Shown here: positions 8,391 through 18,781 of the stretch, piece by piece
How the letters are laid out: each line of letters begins with the position of its first letter
Numbering within the stretch: position 1 is the first letter of the stretch
NCBI RefSeq assembly: GCF_023380025.1
Contig: NZ_CP097253.1
Coordinates: 1,955,001 to 2,019,000, forward strand
Source of the DNA: Sphingomonas glaciei
Lineage (GTDB): Bacteria > Pseudomonadota > Alphaproteobacteria > Sphingomonadales > Sphingomonadaceae
Direction: 5' to 3'
DNA length: 64,000 nt
The notes under the pieces: model-generated
The model's database searches: none
What the model was told of the DNA's origin: nothing
What the model saw: only the letters and a program-made list of their open reading frames with translations
Program-made: the position numbers and the translations under genes

Positions 8391-10307
8391 ATGCGTAGCC
8401 TGTTCCTTGCCGCGGCGCTCGTCGCCGCTTCTCCCGCCCTCGCCCAGGTGGTGCCGCTCTCGGCACCGCAGCCGCTGCCGATCGTCCAGACGATCCCGGC
8501 CGCCCGAGACATCCCCTACCCGGGCACCATGCGGCTGGAAGTCGATGCCAGCGACCTGCGGCAAGGCATCTGGACCATCCGCCAGACGATTCCTGTCGCG
8601 CAGGCGGGCCGAATGACCCTGCTGTTCCCGCAATGGCTGCCTGGCAACCATGCCCCGCGCGGCGAGATCGACAAGCTGGCCGGACTGACCTTCACCGCCG
8701 GCGGACAGAAGCTGCGCTGGAAGCGCGATCCGGTCGACGTGTTCGCCTTTCACCTCGACGTGCCGGCCGGTGCGGGCGAGGTCGAGGCGCGGTTTCAGTT
8801 CCTGACCCCGACCGACGGCGCGCAGGGCCGGATCCTCGTCACCCCCGATATGCTGAACGTCCAGTGGGAAGACGTCTCGCTCTATCCCGCGGGCTATTTC
8901 ACCCGCCGCATCCCGGTCAGCGCCACCGTCACCTATCCCGCCGGCTTCCAGGCCGCGACCGCGCTTCGCCCGACCGCGACGGCCGGCACGCGGGTGACCT
9001 ACAATACGGTCAGCTACGAGACGCTGCAGGATTCGCCGGTGTTTGCCGGCCGCTATTTCCGCCGTGACGACCTTGGTCAGAACGTGTTCCTCAACACGAT
9101 CGCCGACAGCCCAAAGGAGCTGGTGGTTCCGGCCGACGTTTTGCAGAAGCACCGTAACCTGGTGACCCAATCCCTGCGCCTGTTTGGGACCCGGCAGTTC
9201 GACCACTACGATTTCCTGCATGCGATCACCGACAAGCTCGGCGGCATCGGGCTCGAGCATCACCGCTCGAGCGAGAATCAGAACGATCCGGGCTATTTCA
9301 CCGACTGGAAGGCGAGCCTGCCCGACCACAATCTCCTGCCGCACGAATTCACCCATAGCTGGAACGGCAAGCACCGCCGCCCCGCCGACCTATTCACCCC
9401 CGACTTCCGCACCCCGATGCGCGACAGCCTGCTGTGGGTGTACGAGGGCCAGACGCAATTCTGGGGCCATGTCCTGGAAGCGCGTTCGGGGCTGTCGACC
9501 AAGGCCGAGGTGATCGACAAGCTCGCCAACATCGCCGCCGGCCTGAACCTCACCCGCGGGCGCGAATGGCGCCCATTGGTCGACACCACCAACGACCCGA
9601 TCATCTCGGCCCGCCGGCCCAAGGCCTGGCCCAGCTGGCAGCGCAGCGAGGATTATTACAACGAGGGCATGCTGGTCTGGCTCGAAGCCGATGCGATCAT
9701 CCGCGGGGGCACGGCCAACCGCCGCGGCATGGACGATTTCGCCCGCGCTTTCTTCGGTACGCGCGAGGGCGACTGGGGCGTACGCACCTACACGCTCGAC
9801 GAGGTCGTCGCGACCCTGAACTCGGTCTATCGCCACGATTGGCGGAGCTTCCTGCAGGCACGGGTGTATGAGCCCTCGGCCGAAGGCGCGCCGCTCGCCG
9901 GCTTCACCCGCTCGGGCTACCGGCTCGATTATGCCGAGACGCCCAATGCCGCGCTGGCGGCGTCGATGAAGAGTGCCAAGAACCATAATTACAGCTGGTC
10001 GCTCGGGCTGACCCTCGACAAGGACGGCAAGATCACCGCGGTGATTTGGGACGGTCCGGCGTTCAAAGCCGGGCTGACCGTCGGTCAGACGATCGTGGCG
10101 GTCGGCGAGAAGGCCTATAGCGAAGATGCGCTCATGGCCGCGATCACCGCCGCCAAGGGTGGCAGCGCGCCGATCCCCCTGACCGTCAAGCGCGGTGAGA
10201 GCATCCGGGCGGTGCCCCTTTCCTGGAACGGCGGTCTTCGCTATCCGCGCCTCACCAAAACAGGCGGTGGGCGGGGCGCCCTCGACATCCTTCTGGAGCC
10301 AAAGTGA
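8391..10307 (+). CDS. M61 family metallopeptidase with C-terminal PDZ domain
   Basis: 638 residues with a signal peptide (MRSLFLAAALVAASPALAQ). The zinc site HEFTH is at 318-322 and the third ligand Glu is in VYEGQTQ near 352, the arrangement of M61 glycyl aminopeptidases. An N-terminal beta domain (about 45-230) precedes the catalytic domain, and a PDZ domain (about 525-610, with GPAFKAGLTVGQTIVAVG) ends the protein. It is expected to act on peptides in the periplasm. The ppa gene starts inside its stop codon (GTGA overlap). Confidence 0.92.
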   Translation: MRSLFLAAALVAASPALAQVVPLSAPQPLPIVQTIPAARDIPYPGTMRLEVDASDLRQGIWTIRQTIPVAQAGRMTLLFPQWLPGNHAPRGEIDKLAGLTFTAGGQKLRWKRDPVDVFAFHLDVPAGAGEVEARFQFLTPTDGAQGRILVTPDMLNVQWEDVSLYPAGYFTRRIPVSATVTYPAGFQAATALRPTATAGTRVTYNTVSYETLQDSPVFAGRYFRRDDLGQNVFLNTIADSPKELVVPADVLQKHRNLVTQSLRLFGTRQFDHYDFLHAITDKLGGIGLEHHRSSENQNDPGYFTDWKASLPDHNLLPHEFTHSWNGKHRRPADLFTPDFRTPMRDSLLWVYEGQTQFWGHVLEARSGLSTKAEVIDKLANIAAGLNLTRGREWRPLVDTTNDPIISARRPKAWPSWQRSEDYYNEGMLVWLEADAIIRGGTANRRGMDDFARAFFGTREGDWGVRTYTLDEVVATLNSVYRHDWRSFLQARVYEPSAEGAPLAGFTRSGYRLDYAETPNAALAASMKSAKNHNYSWSLGLTLDKDGKITAVIWDGPAFKAGLTVGQTIVAVGEKAYSEDALMAAITAAKGGSAPIPLTVKRGESIRAVPLSWNGGLRYPRLTKTGGGRGALDILLEPK

Positions 10308-10840
10308 ACCTAGACCTCGTGCCGGCGGGCGCCAATCCGCCCGAATCCATCAATGTCGTCATCGAAGTGCCGATCGGCGGCGAGCCGGTGAAGTATGAAC
10401 TCGACAAGAAGTCGGGCGCCATCTTCGTCGACCGCATCCTGCACACCGCGATGCGCTATCCGGCCAATTACGGCTTCATCCCGCACACGCTGGGCGAGGA
10501 CGGCGACCCGCTCGACTGCCTGGTAATGAACCGTTGGCCGTTCATGCCCGGCTGCGTCGTTCGCGCGCGTCCCGTCGCCGTGCTGTTCCTCGAGGACGAG
10601 GCCGGCGGCGACGAGAAGCTGCTCGCCGTCCCCGACGTCAAGACGACCCCTTATTACGAGGGGATTGGCGAGGGCGAGAACCTGCCCAAGATCGTTTTCG
10701 ACCAGATCGCCCACTTCTTCACCCACTATAAGGACCTCGAACCCGAAAAGTGGACCCGCGTCGGTCACTGGGGTGACCGCGAGGACGCCAAGAAGGTGAT
10801 CGTCGACGGGCTCGAGCGGGCCAAGCGCGAGGGGTTCTAA
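10304..10840 (+). CDS. ppa: inorganic pyrophosphatase
   Basis: 178-residue family I soluble pyrophosphatase, which hydrolyses PPi to phosphate and pulls biosynthetic reactions forward. The signature EDGDPLDCLV with its metal-binding aspartates is present, with RYPANYGFIPHT before it and DVKTTPYYEGI after it. The start is GTG at 10304, overlapping the stop of the M61 peptidase gene by 4 nt. Coupling of an essential cytosolic enzyme to a secreted peptidase suggests operon economy rather than a shared pathway. Confidence 0.97.
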   Translation: MNLDLVPAGANPPESINVVIEVPIGGEPVKYELDKKSGAIFVDRILHTAMRYPANYGFIPHTLGEDGDPLDCLVMNRWPFMPGCVVRARPVAVLFLEDEAGGDEKLLAVPDVKTTPYYEGIGEGENLPKIVFDQIAHFFTHYKDLEPEKWTRVGHWGDREDAKKVIVDGLERAKREGF

Positions 10841-10856
10841 GCCCCTCGCTCCATTC

Positions 10857-13436
10857 TCACTCGTCCGGCCGCCCGCCGCCGCCCTGTTGCACCGCACGGC
10901 GAATGAAGCGGTTTGGAATGAACAATTTGCGGAAGGTCAGCCCCACCGTGCGCCCGATCGGCTCCAGCCGGTCGGGCTGGTAGGCGAAGGGGATGGTGCT
11001 GGTCGCACCGTTCACCTCGGGCCGCGCATTGAAGATATTGTTGACCTCGAACCGCACCGAGCTTCCGCGCAGAAACGGGACCTTGGTGACGAGGTCCAGC
11101 CGCTCGCCGAGATTGGCGAAGGCGCGCAGGTTGAAGGTCGCATAGGGCGAGAAGCGAAGGTCGTCGCCGACCGAGGCAAGCCGGGTCGCGCTGCGCCAAT
11201 TGCCCGACAGCCGGACCCCAAGACCATTGTTGTAATAGCCGCTCTCGACCTCGACCTGGTGCCGCGGACGGCCGCCGCTGGCGCTTAGCGCTTCACCGTT
11301 CAGATAGTCGAGTATGGGGAGGCCCGGCCCGATCACCAGTTCGTCGGTGAGCGTCAGCGTATGGGTAGCCGACAGGGTCAAGCGCCCGCCGCGTCCACCG
11401 CCCGGCCCGCCGCCGAAGCGGCCGCCACCGCCACCCGGCCCGCTAGCACCGAAGCGAGGACCACCGCCCTCGCCGCCGGGACCACGAGTGCCCGGCGGCG
11501 GCGCTTCACCCTCGCTGCGCACCACCACCGTCGGTGCCGGGGTGGTGCCGTCGGCATTGGGGCGGGGAGCATTGGGGATCAGCCCCGACTGGCGGGCGCG
11601 GTCGACCAGACGGTTGATCGTCTCCCGCGATGGCCGCTGGGTGCGCAGCGACTTGGTGAAGTCGAAGCCCCAGCGCACCGTCTCGCGGGTCGATCGCTCG
11701 GCATTGACCGGGCGCAGATCGACGCTGATCAGCCGCTCGGAAAGGTCTCGCTGGAAGCGACGGGGGAAGGCCTGCTCCAGCGCGGCGGTGGCGGCCGGAA
11801 AGCTGATCTGCGGATTGTCGGTGGTCTGCCGGACGAATTCGGCGCGCAGCCGCAGGTCGGGATCCTCCAGCGGCTGCCAGTTGCCGCCGATCTTGAACAC
11901 GTTGCGGCGGTCGGCGAGCAGATCGCGATTGCCGCCGGTGATGGTGGTGACCGGAACCGTCACGCCGTTGCGCGCGTCGAAGAACGGCACACCCTCAGTG
12001 TCGAGCCGCGGATCGCCGAGCTGCTGGAGAGAAGGGGCGCCTTCCTCCCGGGTCCAGCTGAGCAGGACGCTTGCGCGCGGCGCCGGCGACCAATTCAGCC
12101 CCGCTCCGAACGTCGTCAGCGTTCCGAAGTCGTCGAGATAGCGCAGCCCGCCATTCACATTGGCAGTAAGCCGCCCGATCGCCGACGCCCGCTCGGTTAT
12201 CGGCAGGTCGACGTTGGCCGAGCCCTCCCCGATGAAGCGGTTGAAATCGGACGGGGTGACGACATTCGACCGGCGGCTCCTGCCTTCGATTGCCAGCCTG
12301 CTGACCCCTCCCTTCAAGGTGACGTTGGCCATGCCCGCCGGCAACTGCAGCAGCGGTCCGTTGGCGGTCGCATCAAGGCTCAGCGAACTACGCGTCGATT
12401 CGCTGAGGTCACCGCGCAGCGCGGTTTCCGATTCGCTCTTCACCAGCTCGCCGTTGGCGGTCGATGACAGTCGCCAGCGCCCGACTTGGCCGTTCAGCGA
12501 TCCGCCAAGCGCATAGGTCGACCCGCTGGTTTCACGCCGCAGATAATTGCCGTCGAGCAGGCCCAGCCCGCTGCTTCCGCCCCGCCGTTCGGCTTCGGCG
12601 GTCAGCGTTCCGTTGAAGATCGACGAGACCGGCCGGCTCAATGTTCCCGATACCCGGGCAGACTGCCCGGCGCCGACGAGAGTACGGAACGGCCGGCTAT
12701 CGATCGTGTCCTCGCTGCGGACCCCGATCCCGCGCTCGTTCTCGAACAGCGGGTTATTGCCCTCGACCCGGACGTTGCCCGAGGTGCGCGTATTGTCGCG
12801 GATCAGCAGCTTGCCGACGTCGGCGCGGCTTGTTGCATAGCCGCCGTCGGTGGCGACCCGGCCGCCGACTTCCGCAGTGGTTGAATTGAAGCGCCGGCGA
12901 AGGACGATGTTCACCACCCGCTGGTCGGCGGAATAGCCGTACTTCAGCGCCACTTCCTCAGGCAGGATCTCGGTCCGCTGGATCGCTTCGGGCGGAAGGT
13001 CGCGAAGTTCGCGAAAGCCGGAGATCCGCTGGCCGTTGAGCAGCACGACCGGCGCTCCCGCGCCGCGCCCGCGCGCGCTTCCGGCCTGGGTGGCGATCGA
13101 ATCGAGCAGTTCGGCGATGCTGGTCGCCCCGGTCGCGCGGATGTCGCGTGAATCGAGCACGTTTTCGGGCGGGATGTTGCCGACGACCGACCCGCGCGGA
13201 CGGGCACCGGTGACGGTGATCTCCTGATCGACATCCTCGCCTTCCTCGTCGGCGGCGGCATCGGGATCCGGCGCGGCGGGCTGCGCGGCGGCAGACTGCG
13301 CGACGGCGACCTGCTCGGCCGGGGCCGGGGTCGCGGCCGGGGCTGGGGCCGGGGCGGGCTCTGGGGCCGGCGCGACCTGGGCGGACAGGGGCGCGGCGAG
13401 AAACGCCGTGGACGCGAGGAGAATGTTTCTGGTCAT
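10857..13436 (-). CDS. TonB-dependent receptor-like protein with Gly-rich insert
   Basis: 859 residues. A signal peptide (to about LSAQ) is followed by an Ala/Pro-rich segment ([20 protein letters not shown]). The plug domain (about residues 65-170) contains EITVTGARPRG, a TonB-box-like string, VVLLNGQRISGF, and RVVNIVLRRRF at the barrel entry. The rest is a beta barrel broken by a Gly-rich stretch around residues 680-720 (GGGGRFGGGPGGGRGG). The protein ends QQGGGGRPDE instead of the usual C-terminal aromatic residue. The substrate is unknown and no transporter or regulator is next to it. The ATG at 13436 is chosen at the signal peptide. Confidence 0.8.
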   Translation of the reverse strand: MTRNILLASTAFLAAPLSAQVAPAPEPAPAPAPAATPAPAEQVAVAQSAAAQPAAPDPDAAADEEGEDVDQEITVTGARPRGSVVGNIPPENVLDSRDIRATGATSIAELLDSIATQAGSARGRGAGAPVVLLNGQRISGFRELRDLPPEAIQRTEILPEEVALKYGYSADQRVVNIVLRRRFNSTTAEVGGRVATDGGYATSRADVGKLLIRDNTRTSGNVRVEGNNPLFENERGIGVRSEDTIDSRPFRTLVGAGQSARVSGTLSRPVSSIFNGTLTAEAERRGGSSGLGLLDGNYLRRETSGSTYALGGSLNGQVGRWRLSSTANGELVKSESETALRGDLSESTRSSLSLDATANGPLLQLPAGMANVTLKGGVSRLAIEGRSRRSNVVTPSDFNRFIGEGSANVDLPITERASAIGRLTANVNGGLRYLDDFGTLTTFGAGLNWSPAPRASVLLSWTREEGAPSLQQLGDPRLDTEGVPFFDARNGVTVPVTTITGGNRDLLADRRNVFKIGGNWQPLEDPDLRLRAEFVRQTTDNPQISFPAATAALEQAFPRRFQRDLSERLISVDLRPVNAERSTRETVRWGFDFTKSLRTQRPSRETINRLVDRARQSGLIPNAPRPNADGTTPAPTVVVRSEGEAPPPGTRGPGGEGGGPRFGASGPGGGGGRFGGGPGGGRGGRLTLSATHTLTLTDELVIGPGLPILDYLNGEALSASGGRPRHQVEVESGYYNNGLGVRLSGNWRSATRLASVGDDLRFSPYATFNLRAFANLGERLDLVTKVPFLRGSSVRFEVNNIFNARPEVNGATSTIPFAYQPDRLEPIGRTVGLTFRKLFIPNRFIRRAVQQGGGGRPDE

Positions 13437-13542
13437 ATCTGCCTTGAAGAACTGGAAAGCGGGATCGTTCCGGCGGCTTGTGCCCCCGCGATGAACCTGA
13501 AATGTCTGTCCGCCCCGTCTTTCGACCAACCGGAGTCATGCC

Positions 13543-15099
13543 TTGACCAGCAGCCGATCGCTTTCGCTTCTCGCTGCCCTGGCGCTCGGGGGCTGTGCGG
13601 TCGCCTCGCCCGAGATGGTGGCCCGGGCCAGCCAGGGGCCGATGCCCCTTCCCCTCCCCACCAGCCCTGCGGCCGAGGCGATCGCCCGGATCAACGCGAG
13701 GGACGCGCAGTTGCACGCCGTGATCGCGGTCAATCCCAGGGCGGAAGCCGAGGGCCTGGCAAGGATCGGTGCCGCGGCGCGGGATGGGGAGTGGCTGCAC
13801 GGCGTACCGATCCTCATCAAAGATAATGTCGAGGTCGCAGGGCTTCCGACCACCGCCGGAAGCCTGGCGCTAGCCGGCAACGACACCGGCCGCGACGCGC
13901 CGATCGTCACCCGCCTGCGCCGCGCGGGGGCGATCATCGTCGGCAAGACCAATCTCAGCGAATGGGCCAACATTCGCTCGAACAGCAGCATCTCGGGATG
14001 GAGCGCGGTCGGCGGCCAGACCCGCAACCCCTATGCGCTCGACCGCAACACCTGCGGCAGCTCGAGCGGCAGCGGAGCGGCCGTGGCGGCGGGCTATACC
14101 GACTATGCGATCGGCAGCGAGACCGACGGGTCGATCACCTGTCCCGCGAGCATGACCGGGGTGGTCGGACTGAAACCGACCATGGGCCTGGTCAGCCGCA
14201 CCCACATCGTGCCGATCAGCGAGAGCCAGGACATCGCCGGCCCGATGACCCGCACCGTCGCGCAGGCGGCGACGCTGCTGCAGGTGATCGCTGGCAGCGA
14301 CCCGGCCGACCCGGCCACCGCCGAGGCCGACCGGCACAAGCCCGCGCGGCCCGAGCCCCTTTCGGTAGATGGGTTGAAAGGCAAGCGCATCGCCGTGCTG
14401 CGCTTTGCCGCCGGCTTCGGCACCGATGCGGTGTTCGACCAGGTGCTGGCGCAACTACGTCAGGCCGGGGCCGAGCTGGTCGAGATCAAGTCGTTCAAGC
14501 CGACGGGCAACTACGGCAACGCGGAATATCAGGTCCTGCTGACCGAACTGAAGGCCGGCATGGCCAGCTATCTCGGGAGTAGTCCGGCTGCCGGGCCCAA
14601 GTCGCTGGCCGATCTCATCGCCTTCAACAAGGCCAATGCCGTGACCGAGATGGCGCTGTTCGGGCAGGACACTTTCGAGGAAGCGGAGAAGACCAAGGGC
14701 CTTGCCGACCCGGCATACCGCAAGGCCCGCGCCGACAGCCAGCGGATCGCCAGCGCCGATCTCGACCGGCTGCTCAAGGGCGTGGACGCGGTGGTTTTCC
14801 CGACCCGCCCGGCCGCGTGGAAGATCGACGCGGTGCACGGCGACGTCTCGCCCGGCGGCAACGGGGTCGGGTCGATGGCGGCGGTGGCTGGCTATCCGCA
14901 CCTGACGGTGCCGATGGGGCTCGTTCGCGGGCTTCCGGTGGGCCTGAGCTTCATCGGGCCCAAATGGTCCGACTGGCGGCTGCTCGGCTACGGCCACGCA
15001 TTCGAGCAGGTCCGCGGCGCCTTCCCGCGGCCGACCTTCCTGCCGAGCATCGAGGCATCGCCGCAGGTTGCCCCGGCGCTGGAGCCGCAGCGGCGCTAG
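13543..15099 (+). CDS. amidase-signature family lipoprotein
   Basis: 518 residues with a lipoprotein signal ([10 protein letters not shown], Cys18 as lipid site). The amidase Ser-cisSer-Lys triad is visible: Lys93 in PILIKDN, cis-Ser in CGSSSGSG (about 173-177) and nucleophile Ser197 in SETDGSI. Family members hydrolyse amides; substrates vary and cannot be inferred here. The lipobox suggests anchoring in the periplasm, unlike the cytosolic GatA type. The start is TTG at 13543 with CGGAG upstream; the ATG 5 nt earlier is out of frame and stops at once. The stop shares CTAG with the convergent SMR gene. Confidence 0.88.
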   Translation: MTSSRSLSLLAALALGGCAVASPEMVARASQGPMPLPLPTSPAAEAIARINARDAQLHAVIAVNPRAEAEGLARIGAAARDGEWLHGVPILIKDNVEVAGLPTTAGSLALAGNDTGRDAPIVTRLRRAGAIIVGKTNLSEWANIRSNSSISGWSAVGGQTRNPYALDRNTCGSSSGSGAAVAAGYTDYAIGSETDGSITCPASMTGVVGLKPTMGLVSRTHIVPISESQDIAGPMTRTVAQAATLLQVIAGSDPADPATAEADRHKPARPEPLSVDGLKGKRIAVLRFAAGFGTDAVFDQVLAQLRQAGAELVEIKSFKPTGNYGNAEYQVLLTELKAGMASYLGSSPAAGPKSLADLIAFNKANAVTEMALFGQDTFEEAEKTKGLADPAYRKARADSQRIASADLDRLLKGVDAVVFPTRPAAWKIDAVHGDVSPGGNGVGSMAAVAGYPHLTVPMGLVRGLPVGLSFIGPKWSDWRLLGYGHAFEQVRGAFPRPTFLPSIEASPQVAPALEPQRR

Positions 15100-15410
15100 G
15101 CGGTCAGCTTCAGGCCGGCGATGGCAGCGACGATTCCCAGGATTAGTAGCAGGCGGATAGTGGTCGAAGGTTCGTCGAAGAACAGCATCCCCACGATCAC
15201 CGTCCCGATGGCCCCGATCCCGCCCCATACGGCATAGGCCGTGCCCATCGGAATCTCGCGCGCGGCGCGTTCGAGCAGGAGCATCGACAGCGTCACGCTG
15301 CCGAGGAAGGCCGCAGTCCACGGCAGGTTGCGGAAGCCGTCGACGAACCGAAGCGAGGTGGTGAACCCGACCTCGAACAGACCGCCAAGGATGAGCAGGA
15401 ACCAAGCCAT
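15096..15410 (-). CDS. sugE: SMR family small multidrug/guanidinium exporter
   Basis: 104 residues and four transmembrane helices, the standard SMR size. The essential membrane Glu13 is in GGLFEVGF, and the third-helix motif PMGTAYAVWGGIGAIGTV matches the SugE/Gdx branch better than EmrE. Gdx proteins export guanidinium in exchange for protons as antiparallel dimers. No guanidine riboswitch is recognised in the short leader. The gene lies 11 nt downstream of the EamA transporter gene, probably in one transcript. The subtype call is by similarity to E. coli SugE from memory. Confidence 0.85.
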   Translation of the reverse strand: MAWFLLILGGLFEVGFTTSLRFVDGFRNLPWTAAFLGSVTLSMLLLERAAREIPMGTAYAVWGGIGAIGTVIVGMLFFDEPSTTIRLLLILGIVAAIAGLKLTA

Positions 15411-15421
15411 CGTGTCTCTCC

Positions 15422-16324
15422 TCAGGGCGCGGCTTCGAGGTGGGGATTGGCGGCCTGCGGGCTGCGCGCGGCCAGCAGGCAGCCAGTGACGATCAGCCCG
15501 GCACCCGCCAGCGTGAAGCCCGACAGATGCTCACCGAACACCAGCCAGCCGAACAGCGCCGCCCACAGGAAGGCGGTATATTCGGTGGCCGCCAGATAGC
15601 TCGCTTCGGCGCGGGCATAGGCCCACGACAGGAGCAATAGCGACAGGGTGGAGAGGACGGCGGCGCCCAGCAAGGCAGGCCAGTGCTGCAACGAGGGCAG
15701 CGTGGTTCCGACGACCGGCAAAGCCAGTAGCAGGACCAGGCTGACGGTCAGGTTCTGGAAGAAGGCGATCTCGAGCGGACCGGCGGCCTGGCTCTGCCGG
15801 CGCATCATGATGATGTTCATCGCATAGAGCACCGCCGAGGCGAGGATGGCGAGGCTTCCGAGCAGCGCCTCGCGCCCGAGGTCGGCGCGGGCCTGGCCGA
15901 CGAAGATCACGATCACTCCGGCGAAGGCGAGCACCGAAGCGCCGACCGTACGCTTGCCGACCACTTCACCGAGCAGCACGGCGGCGAGGTAGAGGGCGAT
16001 CAGCGGGGCGATGAAGGCCAGCGCGATCGCCTGGGCCAGGGGGACATGGCCGATGCCCCAGAAGAACAGCAGGCCCATGACGCTGGTCAGGACCCCGCGT
16101 TCGACGTGCATCCGCAGAACCTTGCGCTCCGGCCAGGCCTTCCAGCTCAGCCCATAGCCGAGCCCGGACATGCCGACCCCGGCGAAGCTGCGCCACAACA
16201 TGGTGGAATAGACGCCGATCGCGAGCACCAGCCCCTTCATGATCGCGTCCATGCCGGAGAAGAGCGCGATGCCGAGCGTGCCGACCGCGAAGGCGATGGC
16301 TGGGGTGGCGAGGCGCGAACTCAT
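15422..16324 (-). CDS. EamA/DMT family transporter
   Basis: 300 residues with about ten hydrophobic helices arranged as two EamA repeats (about 10-140 and 155-285). The second ends with the typical AALFGWLVFGEHLSGFTLAG. Drug/metabolite transporters of this family export amino acids, nucleosides or other small molecules, and the substrate here cannot be inferred. It starts just after an intergenic strip downstream of ispG and is followed closely by the SMR exporter gene on the same strand. Confidence 0.9.
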   Translation of the reverse strand: MSSRLATPAIAFAVGTLGIALFSGMDAIMKGLVLAIGVYSTMLWRSFAGVGMSGLGYGLSWKAWPERKVLRMHVERGVLTSVMGLLFFWGIGHVPLAQAIALAFIAPLIALYLAAVLLGEVVGKRTVGASVLAFAGVIVIFVGQARADLGREALLGSLAILASAVLYAMNIIMMRRQSQAAGPLEIAFFQNLTVSLVLLLALPVVGTTLPSLQHWPALLGAAVLSTLSLLLLSWAYARAEASYLAATEYTAFLWAALFGWLVFGEHLSGFTLAGAGLIVTGCLLAARSPQAANPHLEAAP

Positions 16325-16378
16325 GAAGCGCGGCCTAGAGGATGGGGTCTGCGGCGCAACCCCGTGACGGTCGCGGGC

Positions 16379-17518
16379 TTACTCGGCCGCGACCGGTTCG
16401 GCCGCCGCTCCTGCCGCTTCGATTTCCGCGGCCTTGGCTTCGACCAGGCGGACGATGTGGTCGACCATGCCCTCGTCGGCGACATGGTGGTCGGTGACGC
16501 CCGACAGATAGACCATATGCTTGCCGTTGCCGCCGCCAGTGACGCCGATGTCGGTCTCGCGCGCTTCGCCCGGGCCGTTGACGACGCAGCCGAGCACGCT
16601 GAGGCTCATCGGGGTGCGGATGTGCTGCAGCCGCTCCTCGAGCTTTTCGACGGTGCGGATGACGTCGAAGCCCTGCCGTGCGCAGGACGGGCAGGAGATG
16701 ACCCGCACGCCGCGGTTGCGGATGCCGAGCGCCTTGAGCAGGTGATAACCGACCCGCACTTCCTCTTCCGGTTCGGCCGAGAGTGAGACGCGGATAGTGT
16801 CGCCGATCCCGCTCCACAGCAGCATGCCGAGCCCGATCGAGCTCTTCACCGTGCCGCCGATCAGCCCGCCGGCCTCGGTGATTCCGAGGTGCAACGGGCA
16901 ATCGACCTGCGAGGCGAGCTCCTGATAGGCGGCGACCGCGAGGAATACGTCGCTGGCCTTCACCGCGACCTTATACTCGTGGAAGTCGTGGTCCTCGAGC
17001 AGGCGGATGTGATCGAGCGCGCTTTCGACCAGCGCCTCGGGGCACGGCTCGCCATATTTCTCGAGCAGGTCCTTCTCGAGGCTTCCGGCATTGACCCCGA
17101 TGCGGATCGCGCAGCCATTGGCCTTGGCCGCGCGGACCACTTCGGCGACCCGCTCCGACGAACCGATATTGCCGGGATTGATCCGCAGGCAGGCGGCGCC
17201 GGCGTCGGCTGCCTCGAGGGCGCGGCGGTAATGGAAGTGGATGTCGGCGACGATCGGCACATTTGCCGCGCGAACGATTTCGCGCAGGGCGGTCGTGCTT
17301 TCGACGTCCGGGCAGGAAACCCGGATGATGTCCACCCCGGCCTCTTCGCAGCGGCGGATCTGGTCGATAGTCGCCCGCGCGTCGGAGGTCAGCGTGTTGG
17401 TCATGGTCTGGACGGTGATCGGCGCATCGCCGCCGACCGGCACGTTGCCGACCATGATCTGGCGGCTCTTGCGGCGTTCGATGTGGCGCCAGGGGCGAAG
17501 TGAAGACATGTCAGTCAT
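16379..17518 (-). CDS. ispG: 4-hydroxy-3-methylbut-2-en-1-yl diphosphate synthase
   Basis: 379 residues. IspG is an iron-sulfur enzyme of the MEP isoprenoid pathway that converts MEcPP to HMBPP. The N-terminal TIM-barrel signature [15 protein letters not shown] is present (about 27-41). The C-terminal [4Fe-4S] cysteines appear in [12 protein letters not shown] and [11 protein letters not shown]. An Ala/Glu-rich tail ends the protein. M1 (17518) and M4 (17509) are both possible starts. The gene stands alone between the EamA gene and the divergent nuclease gene. Confidence 0.97.
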   Translation of the reverse strand: MTDMSSLRPWRHIERRKSRQIMVGNVPVGGDAPITVQTMTNTLTSDARATIDQIRRCEEAGVDIIRVSCPDVESTTALREIVRAANVPIVADIHFHYRRALEAADAGAACLRINPGNIGSSERVAEVVRAAKANGCAIRIGVNAGSLEKDLLEKYGEPCPEALVESALDHIRLLEDHDFHEYKVAVKASDVFLAVAAYQELASQVDCPLHLGITEAGGLIGGTVKSSIGLGMLLWSGIGDTIRVSLSAEPEEEVRVGYHLLKALGIRNRGVRVISCPSCARQGFDVIRTVEKLEERLQHIRTPMSLSVLGCVVNGPGEARETDIGVTGGGNGKHMVYLSGVTDHHVADEGMVDHIVRLVEAKAAEIEAAGAAAEPVAAE

Positions 17519-17586
17519 ATAGAGCCGGTCGATGACGGAACCAAGGCGGGCTTTCGCCGCCCCGGGGGCGAGGCTAAGGGACGGGC

Positions 17587-18480
17587 GTGCCGATCATCAG
17601 ACTCCTCGCAGCGCTTCTCGCGCTGACCGCCGCCGCGCCTGCCGCTGCCTATTGGGAATATACCCACCGCCTGGTCGCCAGCATCGCCTGGGCCGAGGTC
17701 CAGCCCGAGACCCGGGTCAGGCTCAAGGCCCTGATGCGCGAAGGTGGACGGCTGGAAACGCCGGAATGCCCGGTCGGAACGCTGGAGGATGCAAGCGTCT
17801 GGGCCGACTGCATCAAGCCGCTGGGCGACCGCTTCAGCTATCAGTCGAGCTGGCACTATCAGAACGTCAACGTCTGCAAGCCGTTCAGTCTTCGCGACGC
17901 CTGCAAGGACGGCAATTGCGTGTCGGCGCAGATCGAGCGCAACGCGCGGCTGCTGGCGGACAGGAAGCTGCCGGTGCGCGAGCGGGTAATGGCGCTGGCC
18001 TATCTCACCCACTTCGTCGGCGACCTCGCGCAGCCGATGCACGGCGGCGACCGCGGCGACCTTGGCGGCAACCAGGTGCCGGTGACCTATGGCATCGTCG
18101 GCGGACGGACCAACCTCCACGGCATCTGGGACGGCTGGATCCCGGAGCGCGCAGTCACCTCGCCGCCGGGCGGCGTGAAGGGCCTGCTGGGCGGGGTCAC
18201 GCCTGCGCAAAAGGTCGAACTCGCGGGCGGCACGGTCGAGGACTGGAGCCGCAAGGCGTGGGAAAATGCGAAGACCTATGCCTACACCACCGCGCTTGGT
18301 GATCCCTGCCGCGAGCGGGCCAAGGACGAGCGGGGCGAGGTCACCGAGGCCGAAGTCCAGGCGCTGATCCCCGCGGTCCGCCAGCAGGTCCTCGCCGGCG
18401 GGCTGCGGCTGGCGCGGATGCTCGACGATGCGGTGCTTCGCGGCGTTGCGCCGCAGCCACCCCGGCGCGGCGGCGATTGA
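17587..18480 (+). CDS. S1/P1-type zinc nuclease
   Basis: 297 residues. After a signal peptide ending PAAAY the mature protein would start at Trp in WEYTH, matching the zinc-binding N-terminal Trp and nearby His of P1 nuclease. Further ligands are visible: Asp in ASVWADC, His in [20 protein letters not shown] (HxxxD and a further His), and HGIWDGW. These secreted enzymes degrade single-stranded DNA and RNA and remove 3' phosphates, so scavenging of external nucleic acid is likely. The start is GTG at 17587. Confidence 0.92.
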   Translation: MPIIRLLAALLALTAAAPAAAYWEYTHRLVASIAWAEVQPETRVRLKALMREGGRLETPECPVGTLEDASVWADCIKPLGDRFSYQSSWHYQNVNVCKPFSLRDACKDGNCVSAQIERNARLLADRKLPVRERVMALAYLTHFVGDLAQPMHGGDRGDLGGNQVPVTYGIVGGRTNLHGIWDGWIPERAVTSPPGGVKGLLGGVTPAQKVELAGGTVEDWSRKAWENAKTYAYTTALGDPCRERAKDERGEVTEAEVQALIPAVRQQVLAGGLRLARMLDDAVLRGVAPQPPRRGGD

Positions 18481-18481
18481 G

Positions 18482-18781
18482 CTAGCGCTTGCCGCGCCGT
18501 TTCCAGGCGCGGAATTCCTCGAGATCCTTGGCGCTCATGTCGAGATCGACCCGCTCCGACTTCGCAATGGCGAGGCGGATGAAGACGAATGTCAGCAAGG
18601 CGACCCCGGAGAAGAAGGGCACGAACAGCCACGGATTTCGGTCGAGATGCGGACTGACGAGCAGCGCCGGCCCGGTCACCACCCCGACGAACGCGACCAA
18701 TGCCGCCCAGCCCTTGGCATTGCGCGGGGTGATCTGCATGCGACCGCGACCGCGGTAGTAGGTGAACCAGGGATCGTCCAT
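18482..18781 (-). CDS. small membrane protein, last gene of SPFH operon
   Basis: 99 residues with two hydrophobic helices (about 25-43 and 52-70) and a basic, charged C-terminus (LEEFRAWKRRGKR). The start is taken as ATG at 18781, where TGATG joins the hydrolase stop; GTG at 18784 is also possible. I recognise no family. As the fourth gene of a run beginning with an SPFH membrane protein, it may act at the membrane with it, which is inference from position only. Confidence 0.65.
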   Translation of the reverse strand: MDDPWFTYYRGRGRMQITPRNAKGWAALVAFVGVVTGPALLVSPHLDRNPWLFVPFFSGVALLTFVFIRLAIAKSERVDLDMSAKDLEEFRAWKRRGKR

